48,157 nt of DNA from NCBI GenBank assembly GCA_022843305.1, contig JALHNX010000017.1, positions 1 to 48,157 on the forward strand. Reading direction: 5' to 3'. A program made the position numbers and the translations under genes. This DNA is from Pyrinomonadaceae bacterium (GTDB taxonomy: Bacteria; Acidobacteriota; Blastocatellia; Pyrinomonadales; Pyrinomonadaceae). Positions 37,602 through 46,400 of this stretch are shown here, piece by piece; the first letter of the stretch is position 1; the number at the start of each line of letters is the position of its first letter. The notes below the pieces were generated by a model. It was not told the origin of the DNA, did no database searches, and saw only the letters and a program-made list of their open reading frames with translations.

Positions 37602-40600
37602 TTATTGCAAAGCCTCGACCGCCAGCGAAAGCGGATGACGACCGTAGCGCATCACGCCGAAACGAACGGCGACAACTACGCTCTGATTCGGCAAAAGCGG
37701 ATTGTTTTGCGTGATTGCATCAACCGTCAAAGTGCTGTTGATGCCGCCGCCGTTTGGCTGTAATCTTTCCGCCGCCAGCGTCACGCCTTTTATTATTTTG
37801 TTTTCATCGAGCGAACTCAAAAGACGAAAATCGGGACGCGACGAAAAGCGTTTTTGCGTCAGAGTTCCGACGGTCGGGAAATCAATCGCCCGCAAACGAA
37901 GCGCAAAAATCGGCTGATTCGTATTGTTCGTAATTCGGCGATAAAGCGTCAGCGTTCCTTGCGAGCCGTTTGGAACGGGCGCGGAATCATAAACTTCCGA
38001 ACCGAATTCTTCGATTGAAACTTGATTTTCGGTCATCAAACGCAAACTTTCCGAAGTTTCCGGCGCGGGCGCACCGAGAACCGAGTAAATTTTCGTTTGT
38101 TCATTTGAAGCAAAAATTGTTGCGTGATTGTCAATCAGCAGAAAATCTGCGGCATTGCTGTTCGAGTCCTGCAAACCGTTGATCGATAATTTACGGACAA
38201 ACGACGTTTCAGAATTAGCCACACTGATGGGCGGCAGATTTTTGCCTTCGCTCCAGACGGAATTTTCAAACCCGACGGCATCGAGCGTGTTTGATTGGTC
38301 AAACTGCGCGGTGTCCGATGTTCTGAGCAAAACGAGATTTGAATTATCGGGAATATCTGCCGAAAAAGTTTGGTCGCCGACCGCGGTGGTCGTGCCGATG
38401 CCGGTCGGATAATCAATGATTGAAAACCCGCCGTTCGGATTGTTATTGGTCAAAAGATAATGACCGCGTGAACGGATTGTCACCAGATTCGGAATCGTTA
38501 CGACGGGCGTTAGATTTGCGCCGTTGGCTCTTGCCAAAGTCAAACCGTTTGAACCGTCCGATGTTTGAATCGTAACGTCGAAATCGTTGGGATTAAAGAA
38601 TTTAATGTATTCATCATTTGCGCCGAGCCGTCCGCGTTGACGAAATTCGCTGATCAGCAAATCACCGTTTGCAAGGTCTTCATCGAGAATCTGCACGGTT
38701 GCCGTGTCGAAGTTTACTTCAATATCGGCATTATTTGTCGGGTTGCTCAAAACGACGGAAAAATGCTCACGCGGTTCGAGAAGATTGTCGTTGACGATCG
38801 GAATCGTCACGGTTTTTGTCGTTTCGAGAATGTTAAATGTCAAAACGCCGCTGGTTGTCTGGAAATCCTGTCCGCTGATTGCCGTGCCGTTTTCCGTGTG
38901 AAAATCAACCGTCACGGGATTTGTCGCAGTAATTGTTCCGGTGCGTTTGACGGTAACGGTTATCGCCGCGCCGTTTTCGGTCTTTTGGTAAGAAAGGTTT
39001 TCAAACCGCAGAGTTCCGCCGCTGCCGCCCGTCGGCGAGCCGACCGTGCCGACAAAAACGAGTTCGCGGTTATTGTTCAAACTTGCGATATTGAAAATCG
39101 CCGGATTGATCGCATAACCAGCACGGGTTGCCGAAATTGCGTGCGGTTCGCCCGGAACGGTGTCCAAAAAAGCGAAACGTCCGTCCGCGCCCGTCAGAAT
39201 ATTTCCCGAAACCTGCCCGCTCATGGCGATCATTACGTTTGAAAGCGGATTGCCCGTAGTTGCGTCAATCACCTTTCCGCCAATCACAAAATCGCCGAAT
39301 TTGCTGACAAAAGCATCCGCGCCGCCGCCGTTAAAAGTTTGAAAAGCATTTGCCGTTGTCGGAAAAGGATTGGCGTTGAGTGCTGTCTGTCCGGTGATAT
39401 AAACGTTTCCGACCGTATCGAGCGCGACATCGTTTGCAGAATCCGAACCGCCGCCGCCGAGATAGGTTGAATAAACGAGAGCCGTCGCAGATTGATTCAA
39501 AATGGTCAAAATCCCGTCGTTGCTTCCGTTAAAAGTTGTATCGTATGCTCCGGCGGTGGTCGGGTAATCGCCGCCGAAATTTGTTCCTGCAACGTATGCG
39601 TTTCCGAAAGCGTCAACCGCTATCGAATTTCCATTCTCGCCCTGCGTTCCGCCCAAAAACGTCGAATAGACGAGCGTTGCGCCGTTCGCGCTCAATTTGC
39701 TGACACCGATTTCAGTGCTTCCCGCAGCGGTCGTATCAAAAACGCCCGGAGTCGTGGGAAATCCCGGGGCGACAGAGCCGACGATATACGCGCTTCCGGC
39801 GTTGTCAATTGCCAAACCGTTTCCGTTGTCAATACCCGCGCCGCCGATAAAGGTCGAATAAATAAGTGCCGTGCCTGCGGCATTTATTTTCGTCACAAAA
39901 AAATCCGTGATGCCGTTGTGCGTCGTATCGAATGCTCCGGCGGTCGTCGGAAAATCGGTTACGTCGTCGGTTGTCGAGCCGCCGACAAAGACTTCTCCGG
40001 CAGAGTTGACGGCAATCGAAGTGCCGACATCAATCGCGCTGCCGCCCAAAAAAGTCGAATAGACGAGAGCCGTGCCGGTGTCGTTCAGCTTCGTCACCGC
40101 AACGTCGTCAAATCCGTTGTGCGTCGTATCGAACGCGCCTGCCGTCGTCGGATAATTCAGCGCGGGCGACGCGTCGGGAGTGCGGACGACAATGTAAGCG
40201 TTTCCGCCGGAATCAACTGCTAAATCATTGGCAGAATCTATCTGCGACGCGCCGATGTAGGTCGAGTAAATCAGAGCCGCGCCGGTTGGATTCAGTTTCG
40301 TCACAAAAACATCCGAACCGCCGTTAAATGTCGTATCAAATGCTCCCGCGGTGGTCGGAAAAGCCGAACCCGCCGCACCGGCGACATAAATATTTCCGCT
40401 CGTGTCAACGGCGATGCCCCTGCCTTCATCAAAATTACCGCCGCCTAAAAACGTCGAAAAAACAATTCCTGTTCCGCTTGAATTGAGTTTGGTTACAAAA
40501 ACATCTTCGCTGCCGTTATGCGTTGGGTCGAAAGTTCCGGCAGTAGTCGGAAAAGAAGTTGAAAGCGTTCTGCCGGTGATGTATGAATTTCCGTTTGCGT

Positions 40601-41540
40601 CAACCGCAATATCGTTTGAAATATCATCGGCAAACGAGCCGACGAATGTTGAAAAAGCAAGATTATTCAGCGTAACGGTCGGGTCAATCGTCAAGGACTT
40701 TGAACGGTCGTATTCGCCCAGATGGAATTTCACGCGGTTGTTTTCAATCCGAAAACCGCTTTCGATTTCCTGTTTGATGCCGTCGGTTTCCTGATACGAA
40801 AAAGGTTTATTTTGTTTGATAATGCCCGCCGACGTGTGAATCAAAAGGTTTCCGTCCGCGTCAATTTCCAGATTATCCGCGCCTTCAAAGCTCAGCGCGA
40901 TTTGTTCCGTGTCTGCATTTGGCGACACGATAAAATCGTAGCGCGTTGCATTGTTTTCCAAGCCATACCAAACCATCGAAACGCCTTCATAGACATTTTC
41001 GTAGCGCACCGTGCCGAAATTCGGAATGTTTGTCCGCCAGTTCGCTTCTGCGCCCTTGAAATAATTCGTCCGCTGTTCGCGCAAATCTTCGCCCGCAAAT
41101 ACCGAATTTTCGTTTGCACCGACAATCTTCATCCGCAAAGCCAAAGCCTTCCCCGATTGCGGATTGCGGATTGCGGATTGCAGATTTTCGGTTTCTTCAT
41201 TTGCCGGATTTTGACATTGCGAATTATTTGATTCATTATCTTTTTCAATCCGCAACCCGCAATCCGCAATCCGCATTAAATAAACGGCTTCGTCCGCCGC
41301 CAAAAAAAGCGTCGCGCCGGAAGTTCGCGCCGTATAACGAACCCGTTCATCGAATTGCCCGCGATTTTCTTCAAAAGAAACTTTCGGTTTTTCCGGATTT
41401 GATCGAGTTTCGTTCGGGAGAACAACTTTGACAGTTTGAATTTGACCGAACAAATTCGCCGGAAAAATAAAAAAAGCCATTCCGCTCAGAGCAAAAATGG
41501 CGAACATTCTGCGAATTTTTGGAAAATTATGAAATTGCAT
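37602..41540 (-). CDS. Secreted SBBP-repeat protein with Calx-beta and lamin-tail domains
   Basis: A secreted protein of about 1312 residues. The ATG at 41540 is decided by GGAGGT seven bases upstream and yields a clean signal peptide (MFAIFALSGMAFFIF...NLFGQ). The frame open from 41612 adds 24 residues without a signal. An N-terminal DUF7948-like region with FEENRGQFDERVRYTARTSG leads to seven SBBP beta-propeller-type repeats of about 50 residues (pattern STFLGG...D.G..IAVD..GN.Y..G...FPTTAGAFDTT.NG..D.FVTKLN). A carboxypeptidase regulatory-like domain, one Calx-beta domain (ending DTATVQILDED) and a lamin-tail domain (LLISEFRQRGRLGANDEYIK) follow. The role is probably surface-associated. 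A 123-bp heptamer hairpin is inserted in frame near the N-terminus. Confidence 0.92.
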   Translation of the reverse strand: MQFHNFPKIRRMFAIFALSGMAFFIFPANLFGQIQTVKVVLPNETRSNPEKPKVSFEENRGQFDERVRYTARTSGATLFLAADEAVYLMRIADCGLRIEKDNESNNSQCQNPANEETENLQSAIRNPQSGKALALRMKIVGANENSVFAGEDLREQRTNYFKGAEANWRTNIPNFGTVRYENVYEGVSMVWYGLENNATRYDFIVSPNADTEQIALSFEGADNLEIDADGNLLIHTSAGIIKQNKPFSYQETDGIKQEIESGFRIENNRVKFHLGEYDRSKSLTIDPTVTLNNLAFSTFVGSFADDISNDIAVDANGNSYITGRTLSTSFPTTAGTFDPTHNGSEDVFVTKLNSSGTGIVFSTFLGGGNFDEGRGIAVDTSGNIYVAGAAGSAFPTTAGAFDTTFNGGSDVFVTKLNPTGAALIYSTYIGASQIDSANDLAVDSGGNAYIVVRTPDASPALNYPTTAGAFDTTHNGFDDVAVTKLNDTGTALVYSTFLGGSAIDVGTSIAVNSAGEVFVGGSTTDDVTDFPTTAGAFDTTHNGITDFFVTKINAAGTALIYSTFIGGAGIDNGNGLAIDNAGSAYIVGSVAPGFPTTPGVFDTTAAGSTEIGVSKLSANGATLVYSTFLGGTQGENGNSIAVDAFGNAYVAGTNFGGDYPTTAGAYDTTFNGSNDGILTILNQSATALVYSTYLGGGGSDSANDVALDTVGNVYITGQTALNANPFPTTANAFQTFNGGGADAFVSKFGDFVIGGKVIDATTGNPLSNVMIAMSGQVSGNILTGADGRFAFLDTVPGEPHAISATRAGYAINPAIFNIASLNNNRELVFVGTVGSPTGGSGGTLRFENLSYQKTENGAAITVTVKRTGTITATNPVTVDFHTENGTAISGQDFQTTSGVLTFNILETTKTVTIPIVNDNLLEPREHFSVVLSNPTNNADIEVNFDTATVQILDEDLANGDLLISEFRQRGRLGANDEYIKFFNPNDFDVTIQTSDGSNGLTLARANGANLTPVVTIPNLVTIRSRGHYLLTNNNPNGGFSIIDYPTGIGTTTAVGDQTFSADIPDNSNLVLLRTSDTAQFDQSNTLDAVGFENSVWSEGKNLPPISVANSETSFVRKLSINGLQDSNSNAADFLLIDNHATIFASNEQTKIYSVLGAPAPETSESLRLMTENQVSIEEFGSEVYDSAPVPNGSQGTLTLYRRITNNTNQPIFALRLRAIDFPTVGTLTQKRFSSRPDFRLLSSLDENKIIKGVTLAAERLQPNGGGINSTLTVDAITQNNPLLPNQSVVVAVRFGVMRYGRHPLSLAVEALQ
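41155..41277. repeat. In-frame heptamer hairpin GGATTGC inside the SBBP gene
   Basis: About four and a half units of GGATTGC (41155-41186) face about four and a half complementary units (41246-41277) across a 59-base loop. The whole is 123 bp, exactly 41 codons, and is read through in frame as RIADCGLRI ... LQSAIRNPQS. Flanking residues (DEAVYLM and ALALRMKIVGANEN) look like the normal uninterrupted family sequence. Confidence 0.9.
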
Positions 41541-41649
41541 TGCGATTACCTCCATCGTGAATTTCAAAATAATCGCTTTCAAAAAAATATCCGCCACCCA
41601 CACGGGCGGCATTTTCGGTAAATCTCAAATGGGTTTATCGGGTAAAATT

Positions 41650-42102
41650 TCAGGCGAAAACTAATCCGTCAAGCGGTATCGTGAATGGTTTCAAATTCGG
41701 TTCGACATAATTCATTCGCGCTTCGAGGGAAAAGAGCCGTTCGCGGCTGTAAAAATTCAGCGGCAATTTCGGATCATCACATTCGGCTAAAAGCGCGTTT
41801 GCCAGATTTGCTAAACTCTTTTCGTCGGGATTATTTCTCAGAAATTCGGCAATTGTTCTGAGCCAGAAAACCGTCAAAGTTTCGTGATAACCGCTCGTTT
41901 CCGTGTTCGGCGTGCCGTGTGCGTCGTTAAGCCAGTAAATGCCGTCGCTCATCAGATTTTTCGCGACGCCCAGAGGGTTGTGATAACAATAATAAAGCCC
42001 GACCGTCAAATGCGCCGCGTGCGTCCATTCCGCTTTCGGCAAGGTGCGTTCCTCAAACGCTTTTGCCAGTAAATTAACTTCTTCGTCCTCTTTATAAATC
42101 AT
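41650..42102 (-). CDS. Conserved hypothetical protein, 150 residues
   Basis: A small cytoplasmic protein with the pattern EWTHAAHLTVGLYYCYHNPL, followed by NTETSGYHETLTVFWLRTIA. The spaced histidines (WTHAAHL and GYHETLT) look like possible metal or substrate ligands. I have seen this pattern in uncharacterised bacterial proteins but cannot name a function. There is no signal peptide or membrane segment. It lies between the SBBP gene (110 bases downstream) and the response regulator (about 200 bases upstream), with the paired-palindrome element in the latter gap. Confidence 0.8.
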   Translation of the reverse strand: MIYKEDEEVNLLAKAFEERTLPKAEWTHAAHLTVGLYYCYHNPLGVAKNLMSDGIYWLNDAHGTPNTETSGYHETLTVFWLRTIAEFLRNNPDEKSLANLANALLAECDDPKLPLNFYSRERLFSLEARMNYVEPNLKPFTIPLDGLVFA

Positions 42103-42216
42103 TTTATAAAAGCTCCCAAAATCTTATAAATTTTAATAAAATCGCCCGTCAATTCGGACGGTAATATTAAAATAACGGATTCATAAGAGCAAAATCACCA
42201 TCCGTTCAGGTAGAAA

Positions 42217-42300
42217 AAGTAAAACAAACTTTAGTTTGTTTCTATTTTTCAATTTATTGCTGTTGTTGAGGAAAAAGACAAACTGAAGTTTGTCTTACAA
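42217..42300. repeat. Paired-palindrome element, copy B
   Basis: Two palindromes, ACAAACTTTAGTTTGT and ACAAACTGAAGTTTGT, are separated by about 40 bases and lie inside an outer inverted repeat (AAGTAAAAC and TCTTACAA). Reversed, it matches the element at 13981-14038 at both ends, but with a longer spacer. It lies immediately downstream of the response regulator stop and may end that transcript. Confidence 0.7.
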
Positions 42301-42303
42301 AGA

Positions 42304-42957
42304 TTAAACAATCCGGTTTTGCAGTGCTTTGGCGACGGCTTCCGATTTTGAATGAACCTGCAATTTCTCGTAAATATGCCGCATATGGAATTTTATCGTG
42401 TTGTAGCTGACCTTTAATTCTTCGGCGGCGGTCGTGTAATTATGACCTTCGACGAGCAGTTTCAAAAGCCGCGTTTCGTGCGGCGTTAAATCATAATCAA
42501 CGCGTTCGGGCGGACGCACTTCGCGGAAAAGTTTGATGACGCGCATCGCTACTTCGGGCGACATCGGCGCACCGCCCGAAACGGCTTCGCGGATGTTTTC
42601 AAGCAGTTTCGCAGGCGGCGTTCGTTTCAGCAGATAGCCGCTCGCGCCCGCGCAGATCGCGTCAAAGATGCGGTCGTCGTCGTCGTAAACCGTCAGCATC
42701 AGCACGGTCATCTGCGGATATAAATCCTTTAAGATTCGGATTCCGTCAATGCCGTTCATTCCCGGAAGTCCGATGTCCGACAAAAGCACGTCGGGCGTTT
42801 GATGACGAATGCGCGGAATCGCTTCTTCCATCGAACGATAACTGCCTGTGCAGGAAAATCCGTCGGTGAAATTGATAAGCGTCGCCAGACCTTCGCGAAT
42901 GTCGCGCATATCTTCGACGAGCGCGGTTTTAATAATGCTTTGAGCTGCGGTTTCCAT
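42304..42957 (-). CDS. NarL/LuxR-family response regulator
   Basis: A 217-residue two-component regulator. The receiver domain has the acidic pair in ALVEDMRD (residues 15-16), the phosphoacceptor Asp61 in LLSDIGLPGMNG, the switch Thr in LMLTVYDDD and the Lys in GYLLKRTPP. The C-terminal GerE/LuxR helix-turn-helix is LTPHETRLLKLLVEGHNYTT followed by AAEELKVSYNTIKFHMRHIY. Phosphorylation presumably comes from the HisKA_3-type sensor kinase encoded just upstream on the same strand. The two genes are now about 525 bases apart, with a terminator and a nested repeat element between them. Confidence 0.95.
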   Translation of the reverse strand: METAAQSIIKTALVEDMRDIREGLATLINFTDGFSCTGSYRSMEEAIPRIRHQTPDVLLSDIGLPGMNGIDGIRILKDLYPQMTVLMLTVYDDDDRIFDAICAGASGYLLKRTPPAKLLENIREAVSGGAPMSPEVAMRVIKLFREVRPPERVDYDLTPHETRLLKLLVEGHNYTTAAEELKVSYNTIKFHMRHIYEKLQVHSKSEAVAKALQNRIV

Positions 42958-42983
42958 TTAATATTTTACATAGGAAAAAATCA

Positions 42984-43336
42984 AGAAGCTGTTTGAAAAC
43001 TCGAAAGACGATAAAAAAACAACCATTATCAATTATCAATTATCAATTATTTTTTAGGTTAATCAACGGCTTTGCACAAAAATAGGCGAAAAAGTCGAAA
43101 GCCGGCGACGAATTTTACATTCTACATTCTTCATTCTTCATTAAATGCAGTCAATACCTGCTTAAAAATGTAAAATGCAGAATGTAAAATTGATAATGAT
43201 TTATCACACCAATGCTTTTATTTGTTTTTTGTGCAAAGCCTTAATCAACGATCTAACTCTTCAAAGTTAATTGATAATTGATAATTGATAAATCAGGTTT
43301 CCGTTCTCAATCTTTCTGAGTTTTCAAACAGCTTCT
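42984..43336. mobile_element. Outer MITE-like element (about 171 bp) interrupted by a second MITE
   Basis: Inverted ends AGAAGCTGTTTGAAAACTC plus GAAAG (42984-43007) and their complement (43312-43336) match at 24 of 25 positions. Inside them, three ATTATCA-type 7-mers (43025-43050) face three complementary ATTGATA-type 7-mers (43267-43293). Subtracting the inner element and one target duplication leaves about 171 bp with the plan end-heptamer arm-loop-heptamer arm-end. No clear target duplication is visible for the outer element, whose right end abuts the A run of the terminator. Confidence 0.75.
43068..43240. mobile_element. 173-bp MITE-like element, copy 2 (nested)
   Basis: Ends GGCTTTGCACAAAAA and TTTTTTGTGCAAAGCC are inverted repeats. 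TTAATCAAC flanks it on both sides (43059-43067 and 43241-43249). It is about 96% identical to the copy at 33614-33779 and exactly 7 bp longer, because one extra TTCATTC-type unit is present in its heptamer arm. It sits in the loop of the ATTGATA heptamer hairpin of the outer element. Confidence 0.92.
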
Positions 43337-43403
43337 AAAAAAAACGCGGCAGTCTAAATGAAAAGACTTCGGCAAAAGATTTCATTACAAAACCGCCGCG
43401 TTT
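43337..43403 (-). terminator. Rho-independent terminator of the sensor kinase gene
   Basis: Read leftward, AAACGCGGC (43403-43395) pairs with GCCGCGTTT (43350-43342), with further pairing of TGAAA and TTTCA in the loop. A run of eight T follows (complement of the A run 43337-43344). It lies about 80 bases after the kinase stop. Confidence 0.75.
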
Positions 43404-43481
43404 CCTGGTTTTTCGACTTCCATTTTTATTTTATAAAACTGCCCGCGCCGATGTCGCCACCCGCTTGGGTAGGCACGCATT

Positions 43482-46400
43482 TCAGACGGTCGAAAACTGT
43501 TCGAGCGGCAGACTTAAATTAACGGTCGTTCCTTTGCCCGGTTCAGACTTAATTTCGACCTTGCCGTTCATTTCCAAAGCGCGTTTCTTCATGCTCAAAA
43601 TGCCGTTTCCGCCGTAATCGTCGATTTGAGGGATGAGGGATGAGGGATGAGGGATGAAATTGTTTTCATCTTTAAATTCATCCTTCTGCCCTCTGACCTC
43701 ATCCCTCAAAAAGCCTTTGCCATCATCGGCGATCTTTAAATTCAAAAATCCGTCCGCGATTTTTAGTTCGATCTCGACGTGTTTTGCGCCGGAATGTTTG
43801 ACGATGTTATTGACCGATTCCTTAAAAAGCAAAAATACTTCGCGCCGCAAGTTGGTATTGACGACAGTTTCGCGGTCAGCATCGGGCGATGTGAAATGAA
43901 ACACGATTCCTTTTGCCGATAAAACGTCAGACGCAAAACGCCGCATTCTTTGGGTTAAATCCGAAAGATGATCTTTTGTCGGGTTGATTGACCAGACAAT
44001 ATCGCTCATTGCTTCGACCAACTCGTTTGAAACATTGGAAATGCGCGAAAGCGGTTCGGTCGCTCCGTTGCCCTTACTTTGCGCCTGCGCGACTTCCGAC
44101 AGCACGGCGATCTGCGTCAAACTCGCGCCGATGTCGTCGTGCAGATCCGTCGCAATTCGGCTTCTTACTTTTTCGAGTTCCGCCAGCCGTTCTTCTTTTG
44201 ATTTGCGCAAATTTTCTTCGGCGTTTTTCGCATCGGTCAAAGCCGCGTTGATTTTGCGCAAATTTGCGATCCGGTAACGGTAAAGCGAAACGATGATGCC
44301 CGCGACCAGCAGGGCGGAAAGCAGAATGAACCACCACCGCGCCCAGAAAGGCGGCAGAATTTTAAACGAAATGACCGCCGGATTTTCGCTCGTCATTCCG
44401 TCGGAATTGACGGCGCGCACCAGAAAGCGATAACTTGCCGGTTGTAAATTAGCAAAACTGACGGTGCGAAGTTCGGTTGCCGGACTCCAATCCGCGTCCG
44501 CGCCTTCGAGCTTGTATTGATAACGCAAAATTTCGCCGGCGCGAAAATCAAGCCCGAAAAAATCTATCTGAAAATTATTCTCGGTGTGTTCTAACTCGCC
44601 TTTTTCGATTTCCGTGTTTCCGAGTTGCGAAATCGGCTGTTCGAGTCCGGCAATACGCAAACCGCCGATAAAAATTTGCGGCGCGGAGGCTTTTTCATCC
44701 GGGTAAGGAACGAGTTTCGATAATCCGTCGTTGGTTGCAAACCACAGATTGCCTTGACGATCAGAGCGCGAATCAACCACAAAATCAGCCGCCAGACCGT
44801 CCGTAACCGAATAATGTTTAACGCGTCCCGTGTCGGGCGAAAGCCGGTCAATGCCGCTTGCCGTGCCGAGATAAATTCTGCCGAAACGGTCTTCGGTAAT
44901 CGTGCGGACATTGTTGCTCGTCAAACCGTCGGCGGTCGTCAGGTAAGTAAAAGCCGGAGTTTTCGCGCCCGGATCGTCAAGCCGAAGCAATCCGCTGAGA
45001 GCCGAACCAATCCATAAGCGTCCTCTGCCGTCAACATGCAAATCGGTGATAACGCCGATCGGCAAGCCGTGTTCTTTGCTGAAAAATTCAAATCTCTCGC
45101 CGTCAAACCGCGCGATTCCGCCTTCATAAAAACCGAGCCAGAGATTGCCGAAAGTGTCCGCCACATATGTCGAAGCGGATTTGCCTTCGGGCAATCCGTC
45201 AGCCGGGGTGAAACTGTAAAATTTATTCTCGCCTTTTTTGAGCCGCGCTACGCCGTGTCCGGGCTGTCCGCGCCCGCGTGTCGAAACCCAGATACTTCCT
45301 TCCGCGTCTTCAAAAATCTGAAACATTCCGTTTGCCGGCAAACCGTCGGCGGTTGTAAAAGTCTGCGTCGCTTTCCTTTTATCGAGCTGCGAAAAATCGC
45401 TCATCCCCGAAAAGCGGTAAAGTTTTTTGTGAGTCAAAATCCACCAATCGCCGTTCGAGGCGCGAAACCCGAAGCGCGAAGTCCATAAAAATTGCGAATC
45501 GGGTTCGATCAAAGGCTGAACGGGTTCAAGTTTTTCGCCGTTAAAACGATTGACAAAAAAATCGCGCCCGACCGCATAAATCGTGCCTTCCGCGTCTTCG
45601 TTGATGGCGAAAAAACGTGCCGAATTCGCTCCGTCGTCAATTCCGTAAGTTACAAGACCCCGGCGGTCGAGCCGCGCCAATCCGGCGTGTCCGCCGATCC
45701 ATAAATTCCCGGCAGAATCTTCCGCCATTCGCGTCATCACATTCGGCAAACCTTCCGAACGGCTGTGAACCTGAAAAGCGCCGTTTGAAAACCGCATTAA
45801 TTTATCTTCCGACGTAATCCAAACATCGCCGTCCGAAGTTTGAAAGATTCGTTTGGCGTAGGAATTTTCGACAAAATTATCAACCGTGTCGCTGGTAAAT
45901 TGAAAAATCTCGCCGCTCATTTTGGGCAGAGAGAAATTTTCCTTCGGTTTGAGATTGATTATCGAAGCCGGTTCGATGGATTTAACAATAACTTCGCCGG
46001 AATCCGTGAATGCGCTGATCGGTTCGGGCTTGATAACCAGCAGACGGTTCGCCATCGATATCCAGATGCGCCCGCTTTTATCGGCGATCATCGAAGCATT
46101 TCCGCCGGTCAGATAGGTTTCGTTCGGATAGTAAACAAGCCGCGAATCGGGCAGACGGCGGATTAAACCCCAGCTCGAATTCATCCAGATCGAGCCGTCG
46201 CTCGTTTCGTCTATATCATTAACAACCAGCGTTGTATCGTTTTTTTTCGGCAAATTAAGATTAATGCGTTCGAGGACAAATTTGCCGTCCTTTTTTTCGA
46301 TGCGCGCCAGAACGCCGGTTGTCAGATAAAGATTTCCCGCGCTGTCTTCAAAAAACTGTCCGCGCCCGCCGGTCACAAACTCGGCGTTGATGTGCGGTTT

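Larger units (their letters stand above)
42958..43481. other. 524-base gap between kinase and response regulator, filled by nested elements
   Basis: No gene is present. Reading leftward from the kinase stop, the gap holds a rho-independent terminator (43337-43403) and then a 353-bp composite of nested repeat elements (42984-43336). Only about 75 bases nearest the kinase stop and about 25 nearest the regulator are unassigned. Confidence 0.7.

Noticed and set aside
33614..43240. Assignment of the MITEs to a named IS family from their ends and 9-bp duplications
   Set aside because: Nine-base duplications fit several families (for example IS4-like elements). I cannot match the GGCTTTGCACAAAAA ends to one from memory with confidence.
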